From a virus: 42,221 bases of DNA. The position numbers and the translations under genes were made by a program. Shown piece after piece: positions 29,301-38,166 of this stretch; the first letter of the stretch is position 1; every line of letters starts with the position of its first letter. The stretch is taken from positions 1 to 42,221 of IMG/VR virus record IMGVR_UViG_3300009183_005162; one strand, written 5' to 3'. Below the pieces are notes generated by a model that did not search any database, was not told the origin of the DNA, and saw only the letters and a program-made list of their open reading frames with translations.

Positions 29301-32300
29301 ATGGCAACATTGACGATTACAGCTGAAGGAGAGGGAACCGTAACGGGCGCAGGCGCATCAGTTAATAGAAATACTACATATAATGGTCCGTTTGGGTTAA
29401 CAGCAGGCCGTCAACTGACGGTTGACCCCAACCAAACATTTACGTTTAGTGCGCAACCAGTTGCAGGAAACGAATTTGTTGGTTGGAGTACTAATATGAA
29501 TATTGTCGGTGGAAATTTATCTACTGATAATATAACAGTAAGTACCGGGGGACCAGAAAATACTGGTTGGTCAATTAGTGGACTCTTTAGAACAATATTA
29601 CTCCCCACACTGGAGGAGTCCATAACGCCACGATCTACAGTTAATATCCCACCAGTTGCTAATCGGAGTACACCTAATAAATTTAGTACCACGATACCGG
29701 CAATTGTACGTGTAATTATATCACCCGCCGCAACGCCATCTCAACCGTTTACAAGAAATAACTCTATAGTAATTAATCCTTCACGAATTGATGTAAATCT
29801 TTCAGAACCATTAATTACATCGGCGTTAGAATTTTTACAAACTGCAATAGATACGTATGTAGACGAAGATCGTACCTTAAAAACATTATTAAATTACGGT
29901 GAAGATAGGCAATCGGTAGCGTTAGCATATCGGTATGGTACGACAGATGAAAATAATATATCACGGATACAGTTAAAATTATTACAACCAGTCCCCGATA
30001 ACATTATCGTCAGTTCTTCTGTATTTTTAAGCCGTGAAGTTACTAAAACATTAATTGATAAAATTCGCGTTCGATTTGCACCGGAATTAGATGCAACTCC
30101 ATACTTGCGTCCAAAAAATTTAGCAGTGCAAGCAGATTTAGATACTGGAAGATCGTTAAATAATATGACCCTGCAAAAATTGTCATTACAATCGGGGTCG
30201 GTGGGACGAACGGACGCATATCAAAATAAAACTTTTGAGGACGAAATTTTTAGACAGTGGTATTCCTATGATTTTAATTCATCAGAGTTGAATATAGACT
30301 TTACGGATTATAATAATTTTATGTTTTACGGGTCCGCTGCTATGCGACTTGAAACATTTAAAGAAAAAGTTCGTCAATTAGAAATATTAGAGGGTAGCCG
30401 TAAACAATTCTTAGCTACTTACACAGCAAATACTGCATCCGTTGGATTAATTTACGTACAAGATCAATCGGCAACATTTGCAAAACAACAAGAAGATATT
30501 ATTCGTGGATTTGATCGGTACGAGCAATATCTATACTTCACTCCATCAGGATCTAATAGTCCATATTCTGCATCTGCCTATTATGCAGACACGGGACAAG
30601 AATATAATTCAATTGGATACTGGCCAAAATCTGGAAGTGGATTGTGGACTGTTAGTAGTAATACCGTTACGAATTGGTATGAAACGCAAAGTCTAATTGC
30701 ACAACGATTTGATGAATTTAACGAAAACAATTTAGTTAATACAATTCCCTCACATCTGCGAGAAGATGATAGTTCTGGGGCCTATATTACGTTTGTCTCT
30801 ATGATTGGGCATTTCTTTGATACGATTAAACCGTTCGTTGATCAGTTTCCAAATATCTACAGTAGAAATTTAAATCCAAACGAGGAACTTTCCAAAGATT
30901 TGATCAATGAAATTGCAGAGTCTATTGGATTTAAACTACCCACATTAAATTCAATATATAATTTATCAGATAATATTCTCGGAACCGACTCGCAAGTTCC
31001 ACGTCGCGACATGACGGCTGAAATTTATAAGAGATTGTTACATAACTTGCCGTTCTTTGCAAAGGCAAAGGGTACAAAAACTGCGCTAGATACGTTACTA
31101 AAAACGTTCGGTATCGGTCCCCAACTAATTAGTGTAAAAGAAACGGGAACTCCTGAATCAAGTTCGTATCACGTATATGACGAATATACAAATGGGTTAC
31201 AATTTAATTCAACAAAAATATCATACATAAAAATACCTGTTTCGGAATCATTGAGGTCACCAACTACACTACAATTTACGTGTGTGGTTTCGGCAATTAC
31301 ATCAAGTACAACCACGTTGGTTACCGGAGATGCATTGTGGGGATTGCACATTATACCACACCCAACAATTTCTGGATTGAGCAATTTTGCACTAACTTCC
31401 GGTAGTAACAACCTACGAATACTATCAAGTAGCTATCAAGAAATAATTGGACAGCAAATAAATGTAACTTTACAAACGTACGCATCAACGGCGTCATTAC
31501 GAGTTGTTCAGTCCGATGGCGAAGATTTAATATTTAACTCCACGTTAAGTGAATCATCAAAATTTTCAACTCTATGGAGTAATACAAAATTTTTATATAT
31601 GGGCGGATCTGGAAGTAGGGTACTTTCAAGATTTGATGGAACAATTGATGAAATAAGATTATGGAATGACACGTTATCGGATGAAATAATTCTAAATACT
31701 GCATTTGATCCTGGTTCAAACGCAGGTGACACATATTCGTCTGCCGCTGATAATTTGTTAGTACAATTATCATTTAATAACATTAATAGTGCATCATTAA
31801 CAACTTCGTCAATACTAAATGAAAGTCCGTATAAAAATATAGCAGTGTCTCCATCATTACAAAGATTGGTAACTTTTAATATTAGTGGATCTGATTTTGT
31901 ACGATACAATAGAATAGTTCGTCAAGAAATGTCATTGGTGGGATCTAGTGGATATGTATCAAATAAAGTAAAGGTGGCAGCACCGCCTACATTCATAGAC
32001 AACAGTAAAGGATCAAGATTATATAGAACACAGAGTATTGTTCAACCACAAGCAAAGCGACTGCGTGCAGGACGTAATAAAGTCGTATTGGTTATGTCAC
32101 CAACTGAAATTATTAACCAAAATATTATACGTAATTTAGGATTGGAAAATATTAACGCGGTATTGGGGTCACCAACCACGTTATATACTACATTTGATAA
32201 ATCGTTAGAAACTTTAAAACGACATTATCAACAATATCATTATGCAACGGTGAATACGAATAAGTTCATACGAATTGCATCGGATGTAGGGTCGGTATTG

Positions 32301-34082
32301 AATCAAGTACTTGACTATTTTATTCCTTCAAAGGCAGCAGTATTGCAGGGAATACTTATAGAACCCAATATTCTAGAACAAGTAAAAATACCGCCCGTAA
32401 AAAATATTCGTTTTTATGGAAAAGATACGAAAAAAACCTTATCGGCAGTGGGATCGTTATCAGGTAGTCGCCCAGATTACGGAGCTACATTTAATGTATC
32501 CGATGTAATAGAATCTGCCGTTACAACCGTCGAAGGAAATTATCCAACGTATCGAGTCCAAGAGCAAATATCATTACCAAATCCAATCATAGCAAACACT
32601 GCTAAGTATAGTGCGTTATTAGATATGCAGCCCGCATTGATGACTGGTAGTTATTCAAACTTACAATCAAATGCAATAGAAACGGTATATATTGTAGATG
32701 CAGTAAGCAGCACGTATACTAAGAAACATGAAGCATGGAATTACCAAGATGTTAGTTCTTCTAGACCAGAAAGACCAGCTAATATTAATTTACAACTGTC
32801 GAACTTAAATAAAATTCAATACAATGATACTAATTATGGTAGTATAGGAGCAGAACCATACAATAGATTGTATAGTAGAAAATTATTTGCGGATGAAATT
32901 GAAACGACTAGATTGGGAGGAAATACTAGTACGTACATACCGGCGCTATACGATATACAGCCATCAACCGATTTTAGAGATGTTGGAGTATATACATATT
33001 TTAATAATGATTATGGAATTTATTATTTCCCCACCAGCGTAAAAACACCGGTATACACGCGGCTATTAAATGCGGTATGGAACATGGAAACTCAGTTGTT
33101 TGAAGGAAATATCACATGGACACCTGGCGCTAGATATAACATATATGACGTAGTATATCAATCGGTTGACAATACTAATACAAGTATTAGTGGATCAATA
33201 CTTGCAGCACAAGGTGGAAATGGAAAATATTACGTTTTTACAACGAGAGACGCATACAGACCACCAACGGATGGCTCTTCATTTTATATCGGTGGCGTTC
33301 CTTCAAATACACCACCCTCATTGGATAGAGAAAACTGGGAATTGTTACAATTTTTGCCTACACGAACTTTAACCCCACGTAGAATTGTATACGACACATA
33401 CACTATACCAAACCCAGCATTAAATAATTTTAAAACTACTACTATATCAATAAATAAAATTATAGACACGCCGGATAGATATGTTGATTTGTTTTCTCTA
33501 CCGTCAGTGGACGGTAACGCGTATATTACAGGAGACATACGAGTACAAAATATTGCAATGTTATTTGCAATACAAACTGGCGTTACTGGATTGCGGATTC
33601 GATTATACAGAACTAAAACTGATCGTGATAATGATATTACTCGATCTGTTGAAACCATGCCACTAAATTCACACGGCATGTTATTGGATATAACTATTTC
33701 TACAACCAATATACAAAATATAGGACCAATTGTAAATTTAGTGGCAGATAGTATTCCTCCTTCTGGAGAAATTTTTTATACTATAAATAACAACGATGTA
33801 AATTCTAAGGCAATTGACCTACTATTATATTACTTTGCATTAGAAATTGAACCACGAATTCCATTCGGTTATTTGCGAAAACATTATAGATTTTTTAGAG
33901 ACAACTCTACCGCAACCAAACGAAGAAATTATGTGGGGTGTTTAAATACGATTGATACCACTATTGACGGATTACCGCCGGTACAAGTATTCTTGAGTGA
34001 AGGCACCAGCTTGATATTGGCACCATCACAAGGTGTGGGAGAAATTATTACGGGTGGCGGCGGCCAATTAAATGTAACGTAA
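29301..34082 (+). CDS. 1593-residue baseplate/tail protein with LamG-like domain
   Basis: N terminus is an InlB/Flg-new-like repeat (ITAEGEGTVTGAGASV...TVDPNQTFTFSAQPVAGNEFVGWS). The middle has RDMTAEIYKRLLHNLPFFAKAKGTKTALDTLLKTFGI (about 575-610), a segment I associate with large tail proteins of marine T4-like phages. A LamG/concanavalin-like domain follows (about 640-815: ALWGLHII, INVTLQTYASTASLRVV, FLYMGGSGSRVLSRFDGTIDEIRLWNDTLSDE). The C-terminal half is beta-rich. Probably a wedge or fibre hub with carbohydrate-binding capacity. Confidence 0.8.
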   Translation: MATLTITAEGEGTVTGAGASVNRNTTYNGPFGLTAGRQLTVDPNQTFTFSAQPVAGNEFVGWSTNMNIVGGNLSTDNITVSTGGPENTGWSISGLFRTILLPTLEESITPRSTVNIPPVANRSTPNKFSTTIPAIVRVIISPAATPSQPFTRNNSIVINPSRIDVNLSEPLITSALEFLQTAIDTYVDEDRTLKTLLNYGEDRQSVALAYRYGTTDENNISRIQLKLLQPVPDNIIVSSSVFLSREVTKTLIDKIRVRFAPELDATPYLRPKNLAVQADLDTGRSLNNMTLQKLSLQSGSVGRTDAYQNKTFEDEIFRQWYSYDFNSSELNIDFTDYNNFMFYGSAAMRLETFKEKVRQLEILEGSRKQFLATYTANTASVGLIYVQDQSATFAKQQEDIIRGFDRYEQYLYFTPSGSNSPYSASAYYADTGQEYNSIGYWPKSGSGLWTVSSNTVTNWYETQSLIAQRFDEFNENNLVNTIPSHLREDDSSGAYITFVSMIGHFFDTIKPFVDQFPNIYSRNLNPNEELSKDLINEIAESIGFKLPTLNSIYNLSDNILGTDSQVPRRDMTAEIYKRLLHNLPFFAKAKGTKTALDTLLKTFGIGPQLISVKETGTPESSSYHVYDEYTNGLQFNSTKISYIKIPVSESLRSPTTLQFTCVVSAITSSTTTLVTGDALWGLHIIPHPTISGLSNFALTSGSNNLRILSSSYQEIIGQQINVTLQTYASTASLRVVQSDGEDLIFNSTLSESSKFSTLWSNTKFLYMGGSGSRVLSRFDGTIDEIRLWNDTLSDEIILNTAFDPGSNAGDTYSSAADNLLVQLSFNNINSASLTTSSILNESPYKNIAVSPSLQRLVTFNISGSDFVRYNRIVRQEMSLVGSSGYVSNKVKVAAPPTFIDNSKGSRLYRTQSIVQPQAKRLRAGRNKVVLVMSPTEIINQNIIRNLGLENINAVLGSPTTLYTTFDKSLETLKRHYQQYHYATVNTNKFIRIASDVGSVLNQVLDYFIPSKAAVLQGILIEPNILEQVKIPPVKNIRFYGKDTKKTLSAVGSLSGSRPDYGATFNVSDVIESAVTTVEGNYPTYRVQEQISLPNPIIANTAKYSALLDMQPALMTGSYSNLQSNAIETVYIVDAVSSTYTKKHEAWNYQDVSSSRPERPANINLQLSNLNKIQYNDTNYGSIGAEPYNRLYSRKLFADEIETTRLGGNTSTYIPALYDIQPSTDFRDVGVYTYFNNDYGIYYFPTSVKTPVYTRLLNAVWNMETQLFEGNITWTPGARYNIYDVVYQSVDNTNTSISGSILAAQGGNGKYYVFTTRDAYRPPTDGSSFYIGGVPSNTPPSLDRENWELLQFLPTRTLTPRRIVYDTYTIPNPALNNFKTTTISINKIIDTPDRYVDLFSLPSVDGNAYITGDIRVQNIAMLFAIQTGVTGLRIRLYRTKTDRDNDITRSVETMPLNSHGMLLDITISTTNIQNIGPIVNLVADSIPPSGEIFYTINNNDVNSKAIDLLLYYFALEIEPRIPFGYLRKHYRFFRDNSTATKRRNYVGCLNTIDTTIDGLPPVQVFLSEGTSLILAPSQGVGEIITGGGGQLNVT

Positions 34083-34140
34083 TAAAATAAACAATACTAT
34101 ATATGTATATCAGACCTCTTATTATTTGGAGTTATTATTT

Positions 34141-34788
34141 ATGGGATATTTAAATAAAGCAAGTGTCACGGTTGATGCAATTTTGACAAAAAAAGGACGA
34201 GAATTATTGTCAAAAGGTCGTTCGGCATTTAATATTACACAATTTGCGGTAGCAGACGACGAGATTGATTATTCATTATTTGATCCAGCACATCCTCTCG
34301 GCACAGAATATTACGGATCGGCAATTGAAAATATGCCCATCGTAGAGGCGTCGGTGGACGAGACACAAAATTTACGATATAAACTGGTCACGTTTGGGAG
34401 AGGACAAAATACAATTCCACTATTACAAGTGGCTCCAATTTCCATAGAACTCCGATATTCCACAAATACGTTAGGACAACAGGTAACAGTAATCACAACC
34501 GGTGGTACAAATTTAGATCAAACACTTGGCTACACCGCAGTTCTTTACGACAGAGAAGCTGCTTTATTGACAAGTAATGGTGTGGCTGGAAGTGCAACAG
34601 TACCTTTGTTTGTAGGGGAAACTTCATCAGTAAATTCACAAAATGCTATTGTGCTAACAGGAACACAATTTACTATTACGCCAAAAAACGTAAATACAAG
34701 AACAGAAACTCAATTAGTTATCATTGGTAATGAAACGGGTGCAACAAAAATAATTCCGGTAGTTATACTCCCGGCTACGATAGTATAA
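34141..34788 (+). CDS. 215-residue conserved structural protein
   Basis: Start at 34141, chosen because TTTGGAG lies upstream; an earlier in-frame ATG is less likely. MGYLNKASVTVDAILTKKGRELLSKGRSAFNITQFAVADDEIDYSLFD is a highly recognisable N terminus of structural proteins in many marine phages (often labelled virion structural protein). The rest is beta-rich (LVTFGRGQNTIPLLQVAP and AVLYDREAALLTSNGVAG). Position between the large tail protein and two fibre-like genes supports a baseplate or fibre role. Confidence 0.75.
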   Translation: MGYLNKASVTVDAILTKKGRELLSKGRSAFNITQFAVADDEIDYSLFDPAHPLGTEYYGSAIENMPIVEASVDETQNLRYKLVTFGRGQNTIPLLQVAPISIELRYSTNTLGQQVTVITTGGTNLDQTLGYTAVLYDREAALLTSNGVAGSATVPLFVGETSSVNSQNAIVLTGTQFTITPKNVNTRTETQLVIIGNETGATKIIPVVILPATIV

Positions 34789-34807
34789 CCAACACTAGGA
34801 TACATAT

Positions 34808-36010
34808 ATGACAATTTATACAACTCTTCAGACCGACGACATAGTATCAGCAAATCCCACGACTATAACTACGGGATTATTCTCAGGTGATACTGGGTCA
34901 TTTGAAAGTTTACTTTATATTAATGATGCGGTGGGCCAACAATTTAAAACTAGTGGTGAATATTATTTTGACGCATATAATATTGACCCTACAGGCACCG
35001 GCGGCGAACTTGCCGAGGTACAATTTGCCATTAGTTATGGTCACATATACGGTGGAGGAGCTCCCACGCTTGATGTAAATGAACAATCAAAATTACCGAC
35101 AAAAGCAATATACAGTCAATATAGAAATTTGTTATTAAACCCAGAAGATACGAAATTCTCTTTTCAGGGAGTGGATTCTGATCACATCTATATTATAAAT
35201 TTTCAACGGGCCCGTATACGGGAACAACTCGATCCAGGCAATTGGGAACTTCCGCTGTCCGGCGCAAGGGGAGTTCTTACTTTTATTGATGATAGTGGAC
35301 AAACACTGGGTGCCTTAACAGCTAATAGTAAAGCTGGTAGAGTATTTAATATAATTTCCGGTGCATTGTCAACTACGTCTGGATCAATTTCGTCATCAAC
35401 CAATGCTACTACATGGGGAACTGGCGGTCCTGGTTATGGATTAGTATATCCCGATCTAGGTATCATCGTACTAAATCCTAATGCAATTGGTCCGGCGGTT
35501 GGATTTTTTACAACTGGCTCAAAAACGGCAACTGGAAGTGCTATGACCGGGTCGGTTACAGTACCAATATATACTTCTGTTCTAGATTATAACGATCCCG
35601 CTATAATTGGCCCGTTTGCTCCAATTATACATGCGCTCACCGAAACTAATTGGGGTACTAATGGTTCCGCATATAATCATGCTGGATTATTTACGTCGAT
35701 CAGATCTGCTACACAAGCAACTACTACAAATAAAGGATTTAGAGCACGTTCAGCAGAAACTATTGCATCTACACATTACTTCGTGAGATTACGGAATAAA
35801 GAATATAATTATTCTAATAACCCGACGTTTTCTAATCCTAACACGGGAGTATTGGTGCAGTCGGATTTTAAAAATGATCCAAAGGTATATATCACCACCG
35901 TAGGATTATATAATTCTAGTAACGAATTATTAGCAGTGGCAAAACTTAGTAAGCCAGTTCGCAAAAGCTTCGATGAAGAAATTTTGTTAAGAGTTAGACT
36001 CGACTTTTAA
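34808..36010 (+). CDS. 400-residue fibre-like protein A
   Basis: Beta-rich with many Gly/Ser/Thr. Contains YHFDAYNI-type start region, NLLLNPEDTKFSFQGVDSDHIYIINFQRARIREQLDPGNWELPLSGARGVLTFIDDSGQ and a Ser/Thr-rich middle. The C-terminal VYITTVGLYNSSNELLAVAKLSKPVRKSFDEE repeats in the next gene. Probable baseplate or fibre subunit. Stop overlaps the following ATG. Confidence 0.7.
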   Translation: MTIYTTLQTDDIVSANPTTITTGLFSGDTGSFESLLYINDAVGQQFKTSGEYYFDAYNIDPTGTGGELAEVQFAISYGHIYGGGAPTLDVNEQSKLPTKAIYSQYRNLLLNPEDTKFSFQGVDSDHIYIINFQRARIREQLDPGNWELPLSGARGVLTFIDDSGQTLGALTANSKAGRVFNIISGALSTTSGSISSSTNATTWGTGGPGYGLVYPDLGIIVLNPNAIGPAVGFFTTGSKTATGSAMTGSVTVPIYTSVLDYNDPAIIGPFAPIIHALTETNWGTNGSAYNHAGLFTSIRSATQATTTNKGFRARSAETIASTHYFVRLRNKEYNYSNNPTFSNPNTGVLVQSDFKNDPKVYITTVGLYNSSNELLAVAKLSKPVRKSFDEEILLRVRLDF

Positions 36011-36939
36011 TGAAAGTATTCAGTACATTAGACGCAAAAGATTATACAGTAGAAGACATATACGCATCCGCGCCCATGTCCTGGGAATTACTGTCGGGGT
36101 CTAGTGGAATAAATATTACTTCTCCGGATGATTTGGATGGCGCGATCACCATTGGTCGCGCCACCAATAATCCCGTGGATTTTTATGAAAGTGATTTTCC
36201 TAAAAGAAATGAAGATTCAGGTGTATACGAATATATTTTATACTCGTCTATAAAACATTTATTTTACGACAGAGGAAACTTCTATAGCGGTTCAGTATTA
36301 GTTACTTCTAGTTTGTCAGGATTACCAAACGATTCGTATGTACTTAGCATTGGGCAAAATTTCTACGGCGAACGTGTAAAACCGGGATCGTTTGAAGTAA
36401 GTACGGAAATTGCAAATACAGTAATACGAGATGATTCACGGGGTAATTTATATTATACTAGTGCATCGGTAAATGTGTACTTGGGCAATATATTTTATAA
36501 TACAGGTATTGCAGTTATTAAGCATGATACTGGATCGGCGAATACCTCTATATCATCAATCGGATTACAAATAGTGAGTGGCACGAATGTATATGTGGAT
36601 TATAGTAGTGATGTACTACTCAATCGACATCAAGTAAATGTAAAGTTACGTCCTATGGATTTTAATTTTTCCCCGTTTAATCCGTCAATATTATCTGCAT
36701 ATACTGCGACGACGGGTAGTGTTACACAATCGTTTAATGAAATGAACATCAAACCTGCCAGTGGAAGTTCTACATGGAACTTGTATAATTTGATGAGTGC
36801 GGGGGTAATCAAACCATATGTTACCACAATTGGGTTATATAACGATAAATATGAATTGTTGGCAGTTGCAAAAACAAGTGAACCAATTCAGAGAACTTTT
36901 GATGTTAACCAGATATTTATAGTTAGGTTTGATACCTAA
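36010..36939 (+). CDS. 309-residue fibre-like protein B, paralogous C terminus
   Basis: Begins at TAATG with the previous stop. Beta-rich; the C terminus (YVTTIGLYNDKYELLAVAKTSEPIQRTFDV) clearly matches that of the preceding protein (YITTVGLYNSSNELLAVAKLSKPVRKSFDE), so both share an attachment or interface module. N-terminal parts differ, as expected for proteins with a common anchor and different heads or shafts. Confidence 0.7.
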   Translation: MKVFSTLDAKDYTVEDIYASAPMSWELLSGSSGINITSPDDLDGAITIGRATNNPVDFYESDFPKRNEDSGVYEYILYSSIKHLFYDRGNFYSGSVLVTSSLSGLPNDSYVLSIGQNFYGERVKPGSFEVSTEIANTVIRDDSRGNLYYTSASVNVYLGNIFYNTGIAVIKHDTGSANTSISSIGLQIVSGTNVYVDYSSDVLLNRHQVNVKLRPMDFNFSPFNPSILSAYTATTGSVTQSFNEMNIKPASGSSTWNLYNLMSAGVIKPYVTTIGLYNDKYELLAVAKTSEPIQRTFDVNQIFIVRFDT

Positions 36940-36954
36940 TACTTGGAGATTTAT

Positions 36955-37395
36955 ATGGACTTATTAACGCGATACGAAGCCGCCACCTCACCGACTATAG
37001 TACAGGTCAAAACTATAGGCACAGCAGCTTCACCTGGAGTAAATTTCTTAGACGGCGTTCCAAGAACACGAACTCCTTCCGTAGATACTGTACAAACAGA
37101 ATTTACTCCCAACGAGGCGGGTGCATCAAATACACCTGCGTTGACTAACGATAAGTCATATCCACTGAGCCGTTGGCTGCCAGTAGGAGTACAAAAGGGT
37201 GACGCGTATCTTACAAATGCTCGGTTCACCACAATTGGTGATGTAAGAAACGCACCAGGAACAATACTACACAAATTCTCACAATTAGCAGACAAATCAT
37301 TCTTTGCAGCAGGTGGATTATCAGAATTTGCAAAGGCACGAGCAAATCCCAACAGTAGTGGATACGGTCCTGGTCCTGCAGGTATAAACGGTTAA
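36955..37395 (+). CDS. 146-residue structural-region protein
   Basis: Start at 36955, preceded by TTGGAGATTTAT. Contains low-complexity Ala/Pro/Thr regions; C-terminal part ends KSFFAAGGLSEFAKARANPNSSGYGPGPAGING, a flexible Gly/Pro tail. DKSYPLSRWLPVGVQKGDAYLTNARF could be a small domain. Last structural gene before the endonuclease and primase region. Unknown function. Confidence 0.65.
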   Translation: MDLLTRYEAATSPTIVQVKTIGTAASPGVNFLDGVPRTRTPSVDTVQTEFTPNEAGASNTPALTNDKSYPLSRWLPVGVQKGDAYLTNARFTTIGDVRNAPGTILHKFSQLADKSFFAAGGLSEFAKARANPNSSGYGPGPAGING

Positions 37396-37406
37396 TTTTA
37401 TTATAA

Positions 37407-37988
37407 ATGGTTATGAAAAAACGCATTAACAAATTGAGCCACTCAACAGATGTCCATGCTATATTTAATGGAACAACTGATGATGTGGCTCAATTGCGTT
37501 TACCTAAACCACGAACGCCATCTGCGCAAGCCGTACAAAAAACCGCTATCCGAACGGAGTGGCAGGAAAAATTTCTGGAAAAAATAAAATCGTGTCATAA
37601 ACGCAATTTAAACAAAGTAGTGAATAAGATTTTAAAACGAATAGATTCTACTAAAGTTGCAATGGTAGCGCGATCAAAAAAACACAATGTTGAATGTAAT
37701 ATCACCGTCGAAGAACTCAGAGAATTAGTATATAATTTTTATGGGCAACAATGTAAATACTGTGATAAGATATTAAATATTAACACCTTTGTATTCGATC
37801 ATATTATTCCCATATCAAAGGGTGGGTCGAGTAATATAGATAATATTCAGTTAATATGCAAAACCAGCAATGGGATGAAAGGATCATTGCACGAAAATAA
37901 CTTTCAATTATTGCTGGATTGGCTAGAGACGATTCCAGAGGAACTGAAAAAAGATATCAGTATTAGATTAGCCCGAGGTGTGGTATAA
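37407..37988 (+). CDS. HNH endonuclease, probable homing type
   Basis: 193 residues. The HNH core is YGQQCKYCDKILNINTFVFDHIIPISKGGSSNIDNIQLICKTSNGMKGS, with the DHxIP and the Asn of the N-H region. Only the first CxxC is present; the second has become ICKTSNG, so zinc binding may be weakened or absent. The N terminus is basic. It lies between the structural block and the primase promoter, with a second endonuclease 180 bases downstream, which is typical for free-standing homing endonucleases. No strong ribosome binding site. Confidence 0.82.
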   Translation: MVMKKRINKLSHSTDVHAIFNGTTDDVAQLRLPKPRTPSAQAVQKTAIRTEWQEKFLEKIKSCHKRNLNKVVNKILKRIDSTKVAMVARSKKHNVECNITVEELRELVYNFYGQQCKYCDKILNINTFVFDHIIPISKGGSSNIDNIQLICKTSNGMKGSLHENNFQLLLDWLETIPEELKKDISIRLARGVV

Positions 37989-37991
37989 CCC

Positions 37992-38020
37992 TTGACAACT
38001 GGTGGGTATCTACATAACTT
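37992..38020 (+). promoter_or_regulatory. Sigma-70-type promoter of the displaced primase start
   Basis: TTGACA (37992-37997), 17 bases, TAACTT (38015-38020), with CCC before the -35 box. Located 7 bases before the ATG of the primase remnant. It may still serve the endonuclease and intact primase downstream. Confidence 0.75.
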
Positions 38021-38026
38021 ACAAGT

Positions 38027-38128
38027 ATGACTATACTCACACTACTCCAACAAATTATAGGGAATTATACCCAGCAGACAGATGAATATCTATTTCACTG
38101 TCCTTTTTGGTTAATAGTACGTTTTTGA
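38027..38128 (+). pseudogene. Remnant of the primase 5' end, cut by endonuclease insertion
   Basis: A 33-residue frame: TLLQQIIGNYTQQTDEYLFHCPFW, then unrelated LIVRF and a stop. This matches the N terminus of the intact primase (TLLQEVLGPYVQQNNELLFNCAFC), with 13 of 24 residues identical and about 60% identical bases by hand count. Similarity ends inside the second zinc Cys codon (TGG here, TGC in the primase), at about 38109. The promoter and start lie directly upstream, so this is very likely the original 5' end left behind after the endonuclease gene arrived. Many differences are silent, so both copies have a coding history. Confidence 0.75.
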
Positions 38129-38166
38129 ATGCCCTTTCCTATATTTATAGACATAGGAGATATAAT

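Noticed and set aside
29411-29692. Minus-strand ORF at the start of the 1593-residue gene
   Set aside because: It is one of several reverse-frame shadows in the structural block, where all real genes are closely spaced on the plus strand.
38107-38166. TTG start for the endonuclease at 38107
   Set aside because: The ATG at 38167 has AGGAG at proper distance, while the TTG lies inside the primase remnant without a site.
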